Below, one piece after another: positions 19,028 to 27,475 of a stretch of 64,000 nucleotides of DNA. Under the pieces are notes generated by a model that saw only the letters and a program-made list of their open reading frames with translations, had not been told where the DNA came from and did not search any database. The position numbers and the translations under genes were made by a program. Numbering within the stretch: position 1 is the stretch's first letter; every line of letters begins with the position of its first letter. Source of the DNA: Roseobacter sp. SK209-2-6 (GTDB taxonomy: Bacteria; Pseudomonadota; Alphaproteobacteria; Rhodobacterales; Rhodobacteraceae). The stretch covers positions 186,001-250,000 of the forward strand of contig NZ_AAYC01000006.1 of the NCBI RefSeq assembly GCF_000169455.1. Direction: 5' to 3'.

Positions 19028-19291
19028 TCAGAACCAGTACTTGTTCATTGCAGTAAGAAATTCAGGAGAAACATCAATTCCAGACGCGTCTCCAATAACA
19101 GAGTCGATACCGCACTTCGGACAGATCGCCGTCCACTGTTGTTGAGGGTTTTCGTCATCGCACCACTCGGAAATCTGCAAAGGGGGGAACACCTCGATGC
19201 AATGAAAGCAACCGCATTTCTGGCTGCGTTCAATTTCCGACCTGTGGCGGGAGCAGTGCCCGTGCGCGGTTTTCAACTCATTTGGGGTCAT
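19028..19291 (-). CDS. 87-aa zinc-ribbon-like cytoplasmic protein inside the bet operon
   Basis: Protein of 87 residues lying exactly between betC and betB: it starts two bases after the betC stop (TAGCGATG) and stops one base before the betB start. It contains [20 protein letters not shown], later [20 protein letters not shown], and ends LTAMNKYWF. Two CxxC-like pairs with nearby histidines suggest a structural metal site. It matches small conserved cytoplasmic proteins I remember without a named function. The double coupling implies stoichiometric production with the sulfatase and dehydrogenase, but no role in choline metabolism is established. Confidence 0.8.
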   Translation of the reverse strand: MTPNELKTAHGHCSRHRSEIERSQKCGCFHCIEVFPPLQISEWCDDENPQQQWTAICPKCGIDSVIGDASGIDVSPEFLTAMNKYWF

Positions 19292-19293
19292 CG

Positions 19294-20802
19294 CTATTCT
19301 CCGCGGGGAAAGCGTTTGCTTTCCTCGAGGTTGTCGAGATTCATGTGGTTGCGCATGTAGCGCTCAGAGGCTTTTTGCAGCGGCTGGTAATCCCAGGGGT
19401 AATAGCCGCCCTCGCGCAGAGCTTCATAGACGACCCAGCGACGGGCCTGGCTGGCCCGCACCTGGGCATCAAACTCTTCCAGGTTCCAGCGCGCCTCGGA
19501 TTTGGCGCGCAGATCCTCCAGGGTTCCGGCATGAGCCGGGTCCTTGGCAAGGTTGGTCAATTCATGCGGGTCAGCCTCCAGATCAAACAGCTGATCGGGG
19601 TCCAGAGCACAGCGGGTGTACTTCCATTTCCCGTCCCGCAGCGACACCAGCGGCGCGTATGAAGCCTCGGCCGCGTATTCGATGGCAACAGGCTCGGTCC
19701 GCGCGATTCCCTGAGCCAGGGGCACCAGGTTCTGACCGTCAGTCCAGGGTTCAATCTCTGCCATATCGACACCCGCCAGCGCACCCAGCGTCGGGGTGAC
19801 ATCCAGCGTGGAGACAGGCGTTTCAATCAGGCCAGCAGGCAGATCGGGGGAGGAAATCATCAATGGTACACGGGAAGAGCCGTCATAGAAGCTCATCTTG
19901 AACCAGAGGCCGCGCTCACCCAACATGTCGCCGTGGTCAGAAACAAAGAGGATGATCGCCTCTTGGCGGGTGGTTTCCAGCACCTCCAGGATCTCGCCGA
20001 TCTTGTCATCCAGATAGGAGATATTGGCAAAATAGGCGCGGCGGGAGCGTCTGATATCCTCTTCTTTGATATCAAAGCTGCTCCAGTCATTGGCGTCAAA
20101 GATCCGCTGCGCGTGGGGGTCGTGGTCTTCGTAGTCCATCGCAGGGACTTCCGGCAGCAGATGCTCGCAATCCTCATAGAGATCCCAGTATTTGCGGCGC
20201 GCCACATAGGGGTCATGCGGGTGGGTAAAGCTGACGGTCAGCGCCCAGGGCCGGTCATCCAGATCGCGCGACAGCTCATAGAGCTTGGCGGTGGCGTTAT
20301 AGGCCACCTCATCGTCGTACTCCATCTGGTTAGAGGTCTCGGCGACCCCTGCCCCGGTGACGGAACCCATGTTGTGGTACCACCAGTCGATGCGCTCACC
20401 GGGCTTGCGGTAATCCGGCGTCCAGCCGAAGTCGGCCGGATAGATATCAGTGGTCAGCCGGTCCTCAAACCCGTGCAGCTGATCGGGGCCGACAAAATGC
20501 ATCTTGCCTGACAGGCAGGTGTAGTAACCCGCGCGGCGCAGGTGGTGGGCATAGGTCGGAATGTCAGAGCGGAACTCGGCCGCGTTGTCATAGACGCCGG
20601 TGCGCGAAGGCAGCTGACCCGACATGAAAGAGGCCCGCCCCGGCGCGCAGAGCGGAGAAGCGGTATAGGCATTGGCAAAGCGGGTGGATTTTGCCGCCAG
20701 CTTCTTCAGGTTCGGAGCATGCAGCCAGTCCGCCGGGCCATCCGGGAACAAAGTTCCATTCAGCTGGTCGACCATCAGGATCAGGATATTCGGCTTGGAC
20801 AT
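19294..20802 (-). CDS. betC: Choline-sulfatase
   Basis: Protein of 502 residues, type I sulfatase hydrolysing choline-O-sulfate to choline and sulfate. The formylglycine motif C-x-P-x-R is present as LCAPGRASFMSG with Cys52 to be oxidised. Metal ligands appear in ILMVDQLNG near the N-terminus and LFVSDHGDMLGERGLW in the middle. The C-terminus follows the choline-sulfatase pattern (WNLEEFDAQVRASQARRW). The ATG at 20802 has a strong ribosome site (AAGGAGGA). It is second in the operon, after the transporter, and feeds choline to BetA. Confidence 0.95.
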   Translation of the reverse strand: MSKPNILILMVDQLNGTLFPDGPADWLHAPNLKKLAAKSTRFANAYTASPLCAPGRASFMSGQLPSRTGVYDNAAEFRSDIPTYAHHLRRAGYYTCLSGKMHFVGPDQLHGFEDRLTTDIYPADFGWTPDYRKPGERIDWWYHNMGSVTGAGVAETSNQMEYDDEVAYNATAKLYELSRDLDDRPWALTVSFTHPHDPYVARRKYWDLYEDCEHLLPEVPAMDYEDHDPHAQRIFDANDWSSFDIKEEDIRRSRRAYFANISYLDDKIGEILEVLETTRQEAIILFVSDHGDMLGERGLWFKMSFYDGSSRVPLMISSPDLPAGLIETPVSTLDVTPTLGALAGVDMAEIEPWTDGQNLVPLAQGIARTEPVAIEYAAEASYAPLVSLRDGKWKYTRCALDPDQLFDLEADPHELTNLAKDPAHAGTLEDLRAKSEARWNLEEFDAQVRASQARRWVVYEALREGGYYPWDYQPLQKASERYMRNHMNLDNLEESKRFPRGE

Positions 20803-20933
20803 CTGAGAGGCTCCTCCTTGGTGTTTGAGCGATGTGCTCATGTTGGGTGATTGAGAGGGGTGCAGTTTCACCTGCGGGCCCCTCGATCAAAAGAGCGCTC
20901 CCCTCTGATACCAAAGGGAAGCGCCGTGTTTGC

Positions 20934-22142
20934 TTAGTGAACCGCGTCGATGCGGTGGAAGTCGAGGGTGTTTTCCTCGGGCGAGGAATTGATCGCCATA
21001 ACTTCTTTGCGCTTGGTCAGCACAATGTAGGCCAAGCAGGTCACATAGATGCCGATCACCACGGTGCCGATCCACTGGATCTGCAGCCACTGGCTCTCAA
21101 AGGCCAGGGTCAGGCCAAAGAGTACCAGTGCGTTGCCCAGCACATAAGGAACGGTCCCGAAGCGCTGCGCCGAGAGGTTCAGGTTGTCGGTGTAAAGGCG
21201 GATCAGCGAGTCAAAGGAGTTGACCACAAAGATGATGCCGACCACCAGCATGGAGACATTGATCATCAGTGTCAGCTCGATGCTGTTCAGGTGGTAGTAG
21301 TAGAGCACTGTGAACCACAGGCCCAGCGGGATCGAGGGGAAGACCAGCAGTGCCGCGAGCACCTGCCAAGTTTTCAAACCGCCGACAAAGCGCGAGGTGA
21401 ACTGACCGATCATGATCGACCAGGCGAACCACCAGAACAGGTAAAACTCATGATAGTCGGTCATGGGCAGGATGAACTTGTGGATATTGGCAAAGTAGCC
21501 GCCAATGTTGCTTGCAGTGGAGGCAAACGCGCCCAGGCCCATGCCCGCATAGGCCCACATGCCCAGGATCAGTGCCAGGAACAGCGCGGTCGAGCCAACC
21601 GAGAGGATCCGGACGTATTTGATGTCGGTCGAAGAGAAGGCTGCAAAGAGGATCACGAAGAAGGCAATGACATAGAATTCGGGGATCACGCTCTCACCGT
21701 CGCCCATGAAGGTGGCGTAGTAAGGCAGATAGACCAGGAACAGCGCGCCGGTGAAGGCGCAGGTGCCAATGATCACGATATTGTTGATCCATTTCACCAG
21801 CGGGATCTCAAAGAACTTCACTCGGGGTTCGATCACACAGAAGTAGAATGTGGTCAGGAAGTAAAAGCCCCAGATCAGAAAGCCCCAGAAGCCAAATTCT
21901 AGCGCCAAGGGGTTAGTGAAGGCGTAGGCAGGTTCGGTGGCCGTATCCGCGTATAGCGGAAAGTCCCAGGCCAGCGGGAACATGATCAGCCCCACATCCA
22001 GGCCGGAGGTGAAGAGAATTGCGATAAAGGTGAAGAGATGCACCGGCGTAACGCCGACATTGCGCACATTCCACCACTTGAGCGTGCAGAAGATAACCAG
22101 CGCAAAGGCCAGCAGCACCCCAGCCGAGATGATGAGTGTCAT
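20934..22142 (-). CDS. BCCT-like transporter, probable choline/choline-sulfate uptake
   Basis: Protein of 402 residues with about eleven or twelve hydrophobic spans. FYLFWWFAWSIMIGQFTSRF followed by VGGLKTW resembles the tryptophan-rich span 8 and following amphipathic helix of BCCT carriers for choline and betaine. It is roughly 100 residues shorter than ordinary BCCT proteins and diverged, so assignment is by this motif and by context. The start at 22142 is chosen for its GGGAGGGA ribosome site. It opens the bet operon, 132 bp before betC, and faces betI. Substrate (choline, choline-O-sulfate or betaine) is inferred. Confidence 0.82.
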   Translation of the reverse strand: MTLIISAGVLLAFALVIFCTLKWWNVRNVGVTPVHLFTFIAILFTSGLDVGLIMFPLAWDFPLYADTATEPAYAFTNPLALEFGFWGFLIWGFYFLTTFYFCVIEPRVKFFEIPLVKWINNIVIIGTCAFTGALFLVYLPYYATFMGDGESVIPEFYVIAFFVILFAAFSSTDIKYVRILSVGSTALFLALILGMWAYAGMGLGAFASTASNIGGYFANIHKFILPMTDYHEFYLFWWFAWSIMIGQFTSRFVGGLKTWQVLAALLVFPSIPLGLWFTVLYYYHLNSIELTLMINVSMLVVGIIFVVNSFDSLIRLYTDNLNLSAQRFGTVPYVLGNALVLFGLTLAFESQWLQIQWIGTVVIGIYVTCLAYIVLTKRKEVMAINSSPEENTLDFHRIDAVH

Positions 22143-22300
22143 ATGTCCCTCCCATGGGGGGCGGGTATCGCCCCAGAACATGGACCATATCGCTACCACA
22201 GAATTTCAATTCACTAAACGTTTTTTTAAACGGCCATTCAGGTTTTGGATTTCTTGGATCAACAGTTGAAACCTGAACCCAGCTGGCGCAAAGTCTGCAC
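22143..22300. promoter_or_regulatory. betI / bet operon control region
   Basis: Divergent 158-bp region. It holds TAAACG twice, separated by six Ts (22215-22220 and 22227-22232), with the palindrome AAACGTTT at 22216-22223. A 9-bp inverted repeat, TTCAGGTTT (22237-22245) and AAACCTGAA (22269-22277), follows. Any of these could be the BetI operator; BetI proteins normally repress their own divergent region and release with choline. Confidence 0.55.
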
Positions 22301-22876
22301 ATGGGAAGAAAACGCATTAGAGACATCCGCAACGAAGAACTGATCGAAGCGACTATCGTAGCCGTTCACCAGAGCGGCTACTCAGTTGTTACAATGGCGG
22401 AAATTGCGCGCGAAGCCGGTGCTTCGGCGGCATCAATCAACTATTATTTCGGCTCCAAGGAGGGGCTGATGGAGGCGACGATGCGCCACCTTTTGCGAAA
22501 ATTGCGTCAAGCCATGATCGAAGGATATGCCAAGGCAAGCACGCCAAAAGAGCGGCTTTATGCGGTGATGGACGCGAATTTCGCGGATGATCTTTATACT
22601 GTTCCCCAATGCAGTATCTGGATGCAATTCTGGGCCAATGCGCCGTATTCGCAACGTCTGTCACGGCTACATCGAATCAATCGCTCCCGAGTGCGTAGCC
22701 ACGTGCGTGCGGAGTTAGCCAACCTGCTTCCGGCAGATCGGGTGGAAACCGCACGCAGTGCCCTGCAATGCTACATGGATGGCGTTTGGCTGGAAGCCGC
22801 CCAAGCACACCGCCCGCTTGACCCGAAAAATGCACGCAAGGCAGCACATAGAGTTGTTGATTTGACAATTTCCTAG
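22301..22876 (+). CDS. betI: TetR-family repressor BetI
   Basis: Protein of 191 residues. The N-terminal TetR helix-turn-helix (AEIAREAGASAASINYYFGS, residues 31-50) and the ligand domain with QCSIWMQFWANAPYSQRL are typical of BetI, the choline-responsive repressor of betaine synthesis genes. Position divergent from the bet operon supports this. The ATG at 22301 begins MGRKRIRDIRNEELIEAT, the usual BetI start. No strong Shine-Dalgarno is visible. A short CCGAAC/GTTCGG hairpin follows the stop. Confidence 0.92.
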   Translation: MGRKRIRDIRNEELIEATIVAVHQSGYSVVTMAEIAREAGASAASINYYFGSKEGLMEATMRHLLRKLRQAMIEGYAKASTPKERLYAVMDANFADDLYTVPQCSIWMQFWANAPYSQRLSRLHRINRSRVRSHVRAELANLLPADRVETARSALQCYMDGVWLEAAQAHRPLDPKNARKAAHRVVDLTIS

Positions 22877-22940
22877 CTAGCCACCCTGCTCTTGGGTCCT
22901 GTCAGTTTTGATGCAAAGGTATTGCCAGGCCTTTCCAGTT

Positions 22941-22965
22941 CCGAACCTGTTCGTTCGGTCTTTCC
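22941..22965 (+). terminator. Weak terminator after betI
   Basis: A 6-bp stem CCGAAC/GTTCGG with a 6-nt loop (22941-22958) is followed by TCTTTCC. It lies between the convergent betI and DUF1036 genes. Confidence 0.4.
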
Positions 22966-22977
22966 TTGGTTTCAAGG

Positions 22978-24006
22978 TTACTCACTGCGCCGATAGCGTA
23001 GCTCAATGTTTCCGGGCATATAACTTAGTATAAGCTCAATCGGAGAGATTTCCCTGAGGGCATAACACAGCCCGGTTCCCGCCTGATGGTCCCATGAATA
23101 GAGATACGGGCCATCCTCCAAAAACTCCCCACAAAAGGGTAGGACCGCGAGAAACTCCTGCGCTGTCTGACTGCCAGCGTAGCGATTAAAACGCATACTG
23201 CCTATTATGGTAAATTGATCCATCGGATCGGTGGTGGAATACCAATCCCCCTGCATTCCAAACAGGAGCTCCTCCTCCGCACTGGGCTCCCGTTCCGAAA
23301 TCTCTGCAAGAACAAATTCAACAACAGTTTCATAGTGGCTCACCCAATCCCCGGAAAAGGCTACAGGCTGCCCGGCCGTTAACTGGTTCATTCGCTCAAT
23401 CAATTGCGGTGCAGTCCGGCCATCGTTGGACACAATAAACACCCGCCCTCCCCCAATCAGCGTACAATGCTGCTGGCGCGCGGTTTTCGATTTCATGCAA
23501 TTCTGAAACAGAGCTTCACCACTATAGGGCCGCCTCTGCGGTTTTCGCCGCGGCCGATCCCAGGCGCTTCCTTCAAATCCCTGTGCATGTTCGGAATGCA
23601 TGCTCAAATACTGCCTCTGGTCCGGCAGTTTGGTTACATCAATTTTGGCAAAATACTCTTTTTCAAAACCAAGACCCTCACAGTCTTGCGTGTTTCGAAT
23701 AGAGAAAGCCGCAGCGCCAGTACAAAAGGCGATGCGGTCATGGGCAAAGATCCATCCGGGGCTCTGCGCCAGATAGTAGTAGATCCTCTGATCTGTTTCA
23801 TCTTGCAGCGGAGCGACACAGTCTTGAGGCTCGAGTTGCCACCACCCTTCGGATTGCCACTCTCCCTCAGTTTGAAAGGCAACAGACAGAGATTGCCGCA
23901 CAGCAGTGTCATTGCATATCTCAAGCCCCGCCCAGGCAGGCAATGTAAAGGCAAAATAGAAGAGAACGAACGGAATGAACAGAAGTCTGCCTTTTCGCCT
24001 CATCAT
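22978..24006 (-). CDS. DUF1036-domain secreted protein
   Basis: Protein of 342 residues with a signal peptide (hydrophobic LLFIPFVLFYFAFTLPAWA, cleavage near residue 26). Directly after it comes the DUF1036 domain, recognisable by GLEICNDTAVRQSLSVAFQ, GWWQLEPQDCVAP and the AFCTGAAAFSI segment. The C-terminal half (from about residue 165) has no family I recognise. DUF1036 proteins are periplasmic and uncharacterised. The ATG at 24006 is chosen because GGAGG lies 6-7 nt upstream; an in-frame TTG is two codons earlier. Single gene, convergent with betI. Confidence 0.82.
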   Translation of the reverse strand: MMRRKGRLLFIPFVLFYFAFTLPAWAGLEICNDTAVRQSLSVAFQTEGEWQSEGWWQLEPQDCVAPLQDETDQRIYYYLAQSPGWIFAHDRIAFCTGAAAFSIRNTQDCEGLGFEKEYFAKIDVTKLPDQRQYLSMHSEHAQGFEGSAWDRPRRKPQRRPYSGEALFQNCMKSKTARQQHCTLIGGGRVFIVSNDGRTAPQLIERMNQLTAGQPVAFSGDWVSHYETVVEFVLAEISEREPSAEEELLFGMQGDWYSTTDPMDQFTIIGSMRFNRYAGSQTAQEFLAVLPFCGEFLEDGPYLYSWDHQAGTGLCYALREISPIELILSYMPGNIELRYRRSE

Positions 24007-24068
24007 CTTCAACCTCCTATTGTCGAGCTCAAATAGTCACTCCCCAAACAGTGCTAAAACAGGACGGT

Positions 24069-24989
24069 TCACAGTTTTGTCGCTGCGTCCGGCGGGGTAA
24101 TCGCGCGCTTCTTTAAAACTGCTTCACGCCAGGTAATGAAGCATATCGCACCTATGATGAGACTCCCGCCAAGAACTACCCAGATGTCAACGGGTTCGCC
24201 AAAAACCAATGTTCCAAGAAGAGTGGCCCAAACCAATTGAAGAAAAGTAACCGGTTGCGTCACAGTCATAGGGGCATTCGCAAAGGCTAGTGTCATAGAA
24301 TAGTGGCCAGCGGTTGCAAAGCAAGCGACAGCAAAAAGAATGCCAATCGATTGCAAGCTGGGGCGCGTCCAAACCTCCCAGGCAAAGGGCGCCAAGCCTA
24401 TGGTAACCCAAATAGAAAGCATGGCCACAACCACCGTTGGTCCATATTTTTCTACTGCATTTTTTGCCATTAAGTAGGAGGCACCAAAAGAAAACGCAGT
24501 AAAGAGCATTGCGAGATGACCAAGGGAAACCTCTCGAAATCCGGGCCTTAGAATGACTAGTGCCCCTAGAATAGCGACCACGATGGCCAGAACTCGTCGC
24601 GCGGCCAAACGTTCACCTAGGAACAGAGCCGCCCCAAGCGTGACATAGACCGGAGAGAGGTAGTTCATTGCCGTGACTTCAGCCAGTGGGATCTGAGTCA
24701 TGGCAAAGAACCACAAAATGACACCCAGGGTATGCACCCCTCCGCGCCCTGCAAAGAGCAACCAATCCCTTGGTGCAATATGTGTTTTACGCAAAGTGCC
24801 GAGCACGGGCAGCAAAAACACCAGTCCAAGAAAATACCGCAAAAAAGCAGATTGTGCCGGTGGAACCTCGGTTCCCAGCATCTTCACGAGGGCCGTCACG
24901 GCGACAAAACACAGCCCGGTCACCAACATCCATAGGACGCCCTTGCCCGATGCGGCACTCCCTGCGCTGGTGTGATTTGAAACACTCAT
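24069..24989 (-). CDS. EamA/DMT-superfamily transporter
   Basis: Protein of 306 residues with ten predicted spans arranged as two EamA repeats (about residues 17-150 and 160-290). FLRYFLGLVFLLPVL in repeat one and EVTAMNYLSPVYVTLGAALFLGE with the P-V-x-x-x-x-G...GE pattern at the end of the repeats are typical of drug/metabolite exporters. It is probably an inner-membrane exporter of a small metabolite or amino-acid derivative; the substrate is unknown. It ends in a charged cytoplasmic tail (REAVLKKRAITPPDA). Start at 24989 as MSVSNHTSAG. Confidence 0.88.
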   Translation of the reverse strand: MSVSNHTSAGSAASGKGVLWMLVTGLCFVAVTALVKMLGTEVPPAQSAFLRYFLGLVFLLPVLGTLRKTHIAPRDWLLFAGRGGVHTLGVILWFFAMTQIPLAEVTAMNYLSPVYVTLGAALFLGERLAARRVLAIVVAILGALVILRPGFREVSLGHLAMLFTAFSFGASYLMAKNAVEKYGPTVVVAMLSIWVTIGLAPFAWEVWTRPSLQSIGILFAVACFATAGHYSMTLAFANAPMTVTQPVTFLQLVWATLLGTLVFGEPVDIWVVLGGSLIIGAICFITWREAVLKKRAITPPDAATKL

Positions 24990-25130
24990 AAGATCAATCT
25001 GAATACTCTTCCATCAACAGGGACAACCCTACACAAATAAACAAATGCAATTGAGAAGGTTACAAAAAAGAAAAAGAGGGACCTGCTACCGAAAAGCAAC
25101 GAATTCCTATCACCGCCCACCAAAAGATGA

Positions 25131-25736
25131 TCACATCAGCAGTAGCTTTGCCGCAATGCCCCACATCGTCAAACCAACCAAAAGATCAAGGGCCTGCCAG
25201 GCACGCGGTTTGGCAAAGAAGGGCGCGAGCAAAGCAGCCCCATAGCCCAGACTGAAAAAGAAGGCAAAACTTGCAATGCCCGCCCCAAGGCCAAAAACCA
25301 GCGGATCGGCATATTGCGCAGAAATCGACCCAAGCAGGACAACCGTATCCAGATACACATGCGGATTGAGCCAGGTCAGCATCAAGACAGTTGCCAGGAC
25401 CGGCCAGAGCGGGGCCTGTGTAGCACCTTCTGTATTGGCTTTCAGAACCCCTCCGCCCTTCCAGGCAGACATCAGGCTACGCGCGCCATACCAGAGAAGG
25501 AATGCTGCTCCGCCCCAACGCATCAGTGTTTCAAACCACGGCCAGGCCAGAGCCAGGGAACCAAACCCCAGCACGCCCGCCGTAATCAGCAGCGCATCTG
25601 AGCTCGCACAGGTCAGGCAAATCCAAAACACATGCTGTCGCCGCAGCCCCTGACGCAGGACAAATGCATTTTGTGAGCCTATGGCCATGATGAGGCTCAG
25701 ACCAAGGGCAAATCCGGCAAATAGACTGGGCGGCAT
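25131..25736 (-). CDS. LysE/ArgO-family basic amino acid exporter
   Basis: Protein of 201 residues with six predicted spans. The N-terminal GLSLIMAIGSQNAFVLRQGL and the second half LTWLNPHVYLDTVVLLGSIS are signature regions of LysE/ArgO proteins, which export lysine or arginine. It is divergent from an ArgP-like LysR regulator gene, the standard arrangement in which the regulator activates the exporter on amino-acid excess. That regulator is frameshifted here (see 25834), so the exporter may be uninducible in this strain. Confidence 0.92.
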   Translation of the reverse strand: MPPSLFAGFALGLSLIMAIGSQNAFVLRQGLRRQHVFWICLTCASSDALLITAGVLGFGSLALAWPWFETLMRWGGAAFLLWYGARSLMSAWKGGGVLKANTEGATQAPLWPVLATVLMLTWLNPHVYLDTVVLLGSISAQYADPLVFGLGAGIASFAFFFSLGYGAALLAPFFAKPRAWQALDLLVGLTMWGIAAKLLLM

Positions 25737-25833
25737 TGAAGGGACCTTAAGATGTTACTTCGGTTCGGCTTTGATTAGCTCAAACAATGTGTGTAGTAAA
25801 ATTAAACAAAGTAACCCCAATTAAGTGGTGCTA

Positions 25834-26726
25834 ATGAACTTTGACCAAAACCAACTGGCCGCACTTACCTCTGTCCTGCGATTGGGGAGCTTTGAAGCGG
25901 CGGCCCAAGAACTCTCGGTCACCCCTTCAGCCGTATCTCAACGCATCAAAGCCTTGGAAGAACGCGCCGGCGGTGTCCTGGTGCATCGCACGACCCCTTG
26001 CAGGGGAACGAAATCAGGCCGTCGACTGGCTAAATTGGCGGATGACCTTAACCTCCTTCAGGGTCAGGCCGCTAAGGACCTCGCACTTGTGCCTAGTCAG
26101 AGCAGTGGCGCAACCGTCATTAGGGTGGCTGTGAATGCGGACAGTCTGGCCACTTGGTTCATTGATGCCATGGCCACGTACCCGAGTTTCTGTTTGATAT
26201 TGTGATCGATGATCAGGACCATAGCGCCGACTGGCTGCGCCGGGGAGAGGTCTCTGCCGCGGTCACCGCCCATGGGACCCCGGTCACTGGATGCGATGCC
26301 TTTAGGCTTGGCACCATGCAATACACCGCAACCGCCAGTCCACGCTATGTTGCCCACTGGTTTCCTGAGGGTTGCAACACCGAAGCCTTAGCCCAGGCCC
26401 CCTGCATCACCTTCAATCAAAAAGACGCCCTGCAACGTCGATGGCTGGACAAGGCCGCCGGTTCCTATGTTTCCCCGCCTTCACATTTCCTGCCTTCCAC
26501 TCAGGCCTTTGCGGATGCTGCAAAGGCAGGGTTGGGTTGGGGAATGAACCCGGTAAATTTGATCCAGGAGGAACTACAGAACGGCGATCTGGTGGAGCTA
26601 AAGGCCGATAGTAGGCTGGAAGTCGCATTGGAATGGCAGGTTAGCCGCATCATGGCGCCCGCGCTGGCCAAATTGACGCGGGCGGTGTTAGGCTGCGCGC
26701 GCAAACATCTGTCCTCTCATCAGTGA
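25834..26726 (+). pseudogene. argP: ArgP-like LysR regulator, frameshifted
   Basis: Two adjoining frames together give one LysR regulator of about 300 residues. The first (ATG 25834) has the helix-turn-helix (SFEAAAQELSVTPSAVSQRI) and runs to a TGA at 26203-26205. The second continues in another frame as FLFDIVIDDQDHSADWLRRG through to LTRAVLGCARKHL at 26726. The change of frame falls near 26176-26180, where ATGGCCACGTACCCGAG reads correctly if one base is restored. Either the gene is inactivated in this strain or the base was lost in sequencing or assembly. Context with the divergent lysE-type exporter fits ArgP. Confidence 0.85.
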
Positions 26727-26782
26727 CTATTGGGAGGTCCCCTTGGCCAAGACCAGCCTAAGCCTATTGGAGCCCGCCGCAT

Positions 26783-27475
26783 ATGTTTTCAAGAACCGCT
26801 CTGTCCTATGATCCCCAGCCCCTTCCCGACCGGTTCGATTTCACCGGGGACGAGATGCAGCAGAAGGCATCGGAGTTTCTGGAACATATGCGCAAGCGCC
26901 ATACGGTACGGGATTTCACGCCGAAGCCAATCCCGCGCGAGGTGATCACAACCTGCATTGAAACTGCGGGCACCGCCCCTTCGGGCGCCAATCATCAGCC
27001 CTGGCATTTTGTGGCCATTTCCAACCCTGCCCTAAAGCAACGCATCCGCGAGGAAGCTGAGGAAGAAGAACGACGTTTTTATGCCGGCGGTGCGGGAGAT
27101 GAATGGATCAAGGCCCTGGAACCTATTGGCACCAATGAAGATAAGCCACATTTGACCATAGCCCCCTGGCTGATCGTCGTTTTTTCCCAGCGCTGGGGCG
27201 AGTTCTCAGACGGAACCCGGTACAAAAACTACTATGTTCCAGAAAGCGTGAACATCGCCACCGGGTTTCTCCTGGCCTCTTTGCACAGCGCTGGGCTTTG
27301 TGCTTTAACTCACACCCCTAACCCTATGAAATTTCTTAATACGGCCTTAAATCGCCCTGCCTCTGAAAAGCCAACCATGATCATCGCCGTTGGTCATCCG
27401 AGTGCCGAAGCCCAGGTTCCCAGTGTTGCCAAACTGAAGAAACCGCTCAGCGAAATCTCAACGGTGTTTGAGTGA
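26783..27475 (+). CDS. Nitroreductase-family flavoprotein (iodotyrosine-deiodinase-like branch)
   Basis: Protein of 230 residues with the FMN-binding nitroreductase fold. RKRHTVRDFTPKPIP is the FMN-contacting N-terminal motif, GTAPSGANHQPWHFV the second, and ALTHTPNPMKFLN with MIIAVGHPS the C-terminal ones. The EEEERRFY lid segment resembles the iodotyrosine deiodinase-like branch of the superfamily, so a reductive reaction on an aromatic substrate is plausible; the substrate is unknown. Soluble, cytoplasmic. The downstream gene starts inside its last codons, so the two are probably co-transcribed. Confidence 0.87.
   Translation: MFSRTALSYDPQPLPDRFDFTGDEMQQKASEFLEHMRKRHTVRDFTPKPIPREVITTCIETAGTAPSGANHQPWHFVAISNPALKQRIREEAEEEERRFYAGGAGDEWIKALEPIGTNEDKPHLTIAPWLIVVFSQRWGEFSDGTRYKNYYVPESVNIATGFLLASLHSAGLCALTHTPNPMKFLNTALNRPASEKPTMIIAVGHPSAEAQVPSVAKLKKPLSEISTVFE

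Noticed and set aside
17626-19056. 476-codon open frame antisense to betB
   Set aside because: Fully opposite to a certain gene; no ribosome site or recognisable motif.
20832-21902. 356-codon plus-strand frame opposite the BCCT-like carrier
   Set aside because: Charged, repetitive shadow sequence; the opposite frame has clear membrane spans and a ribosome site.
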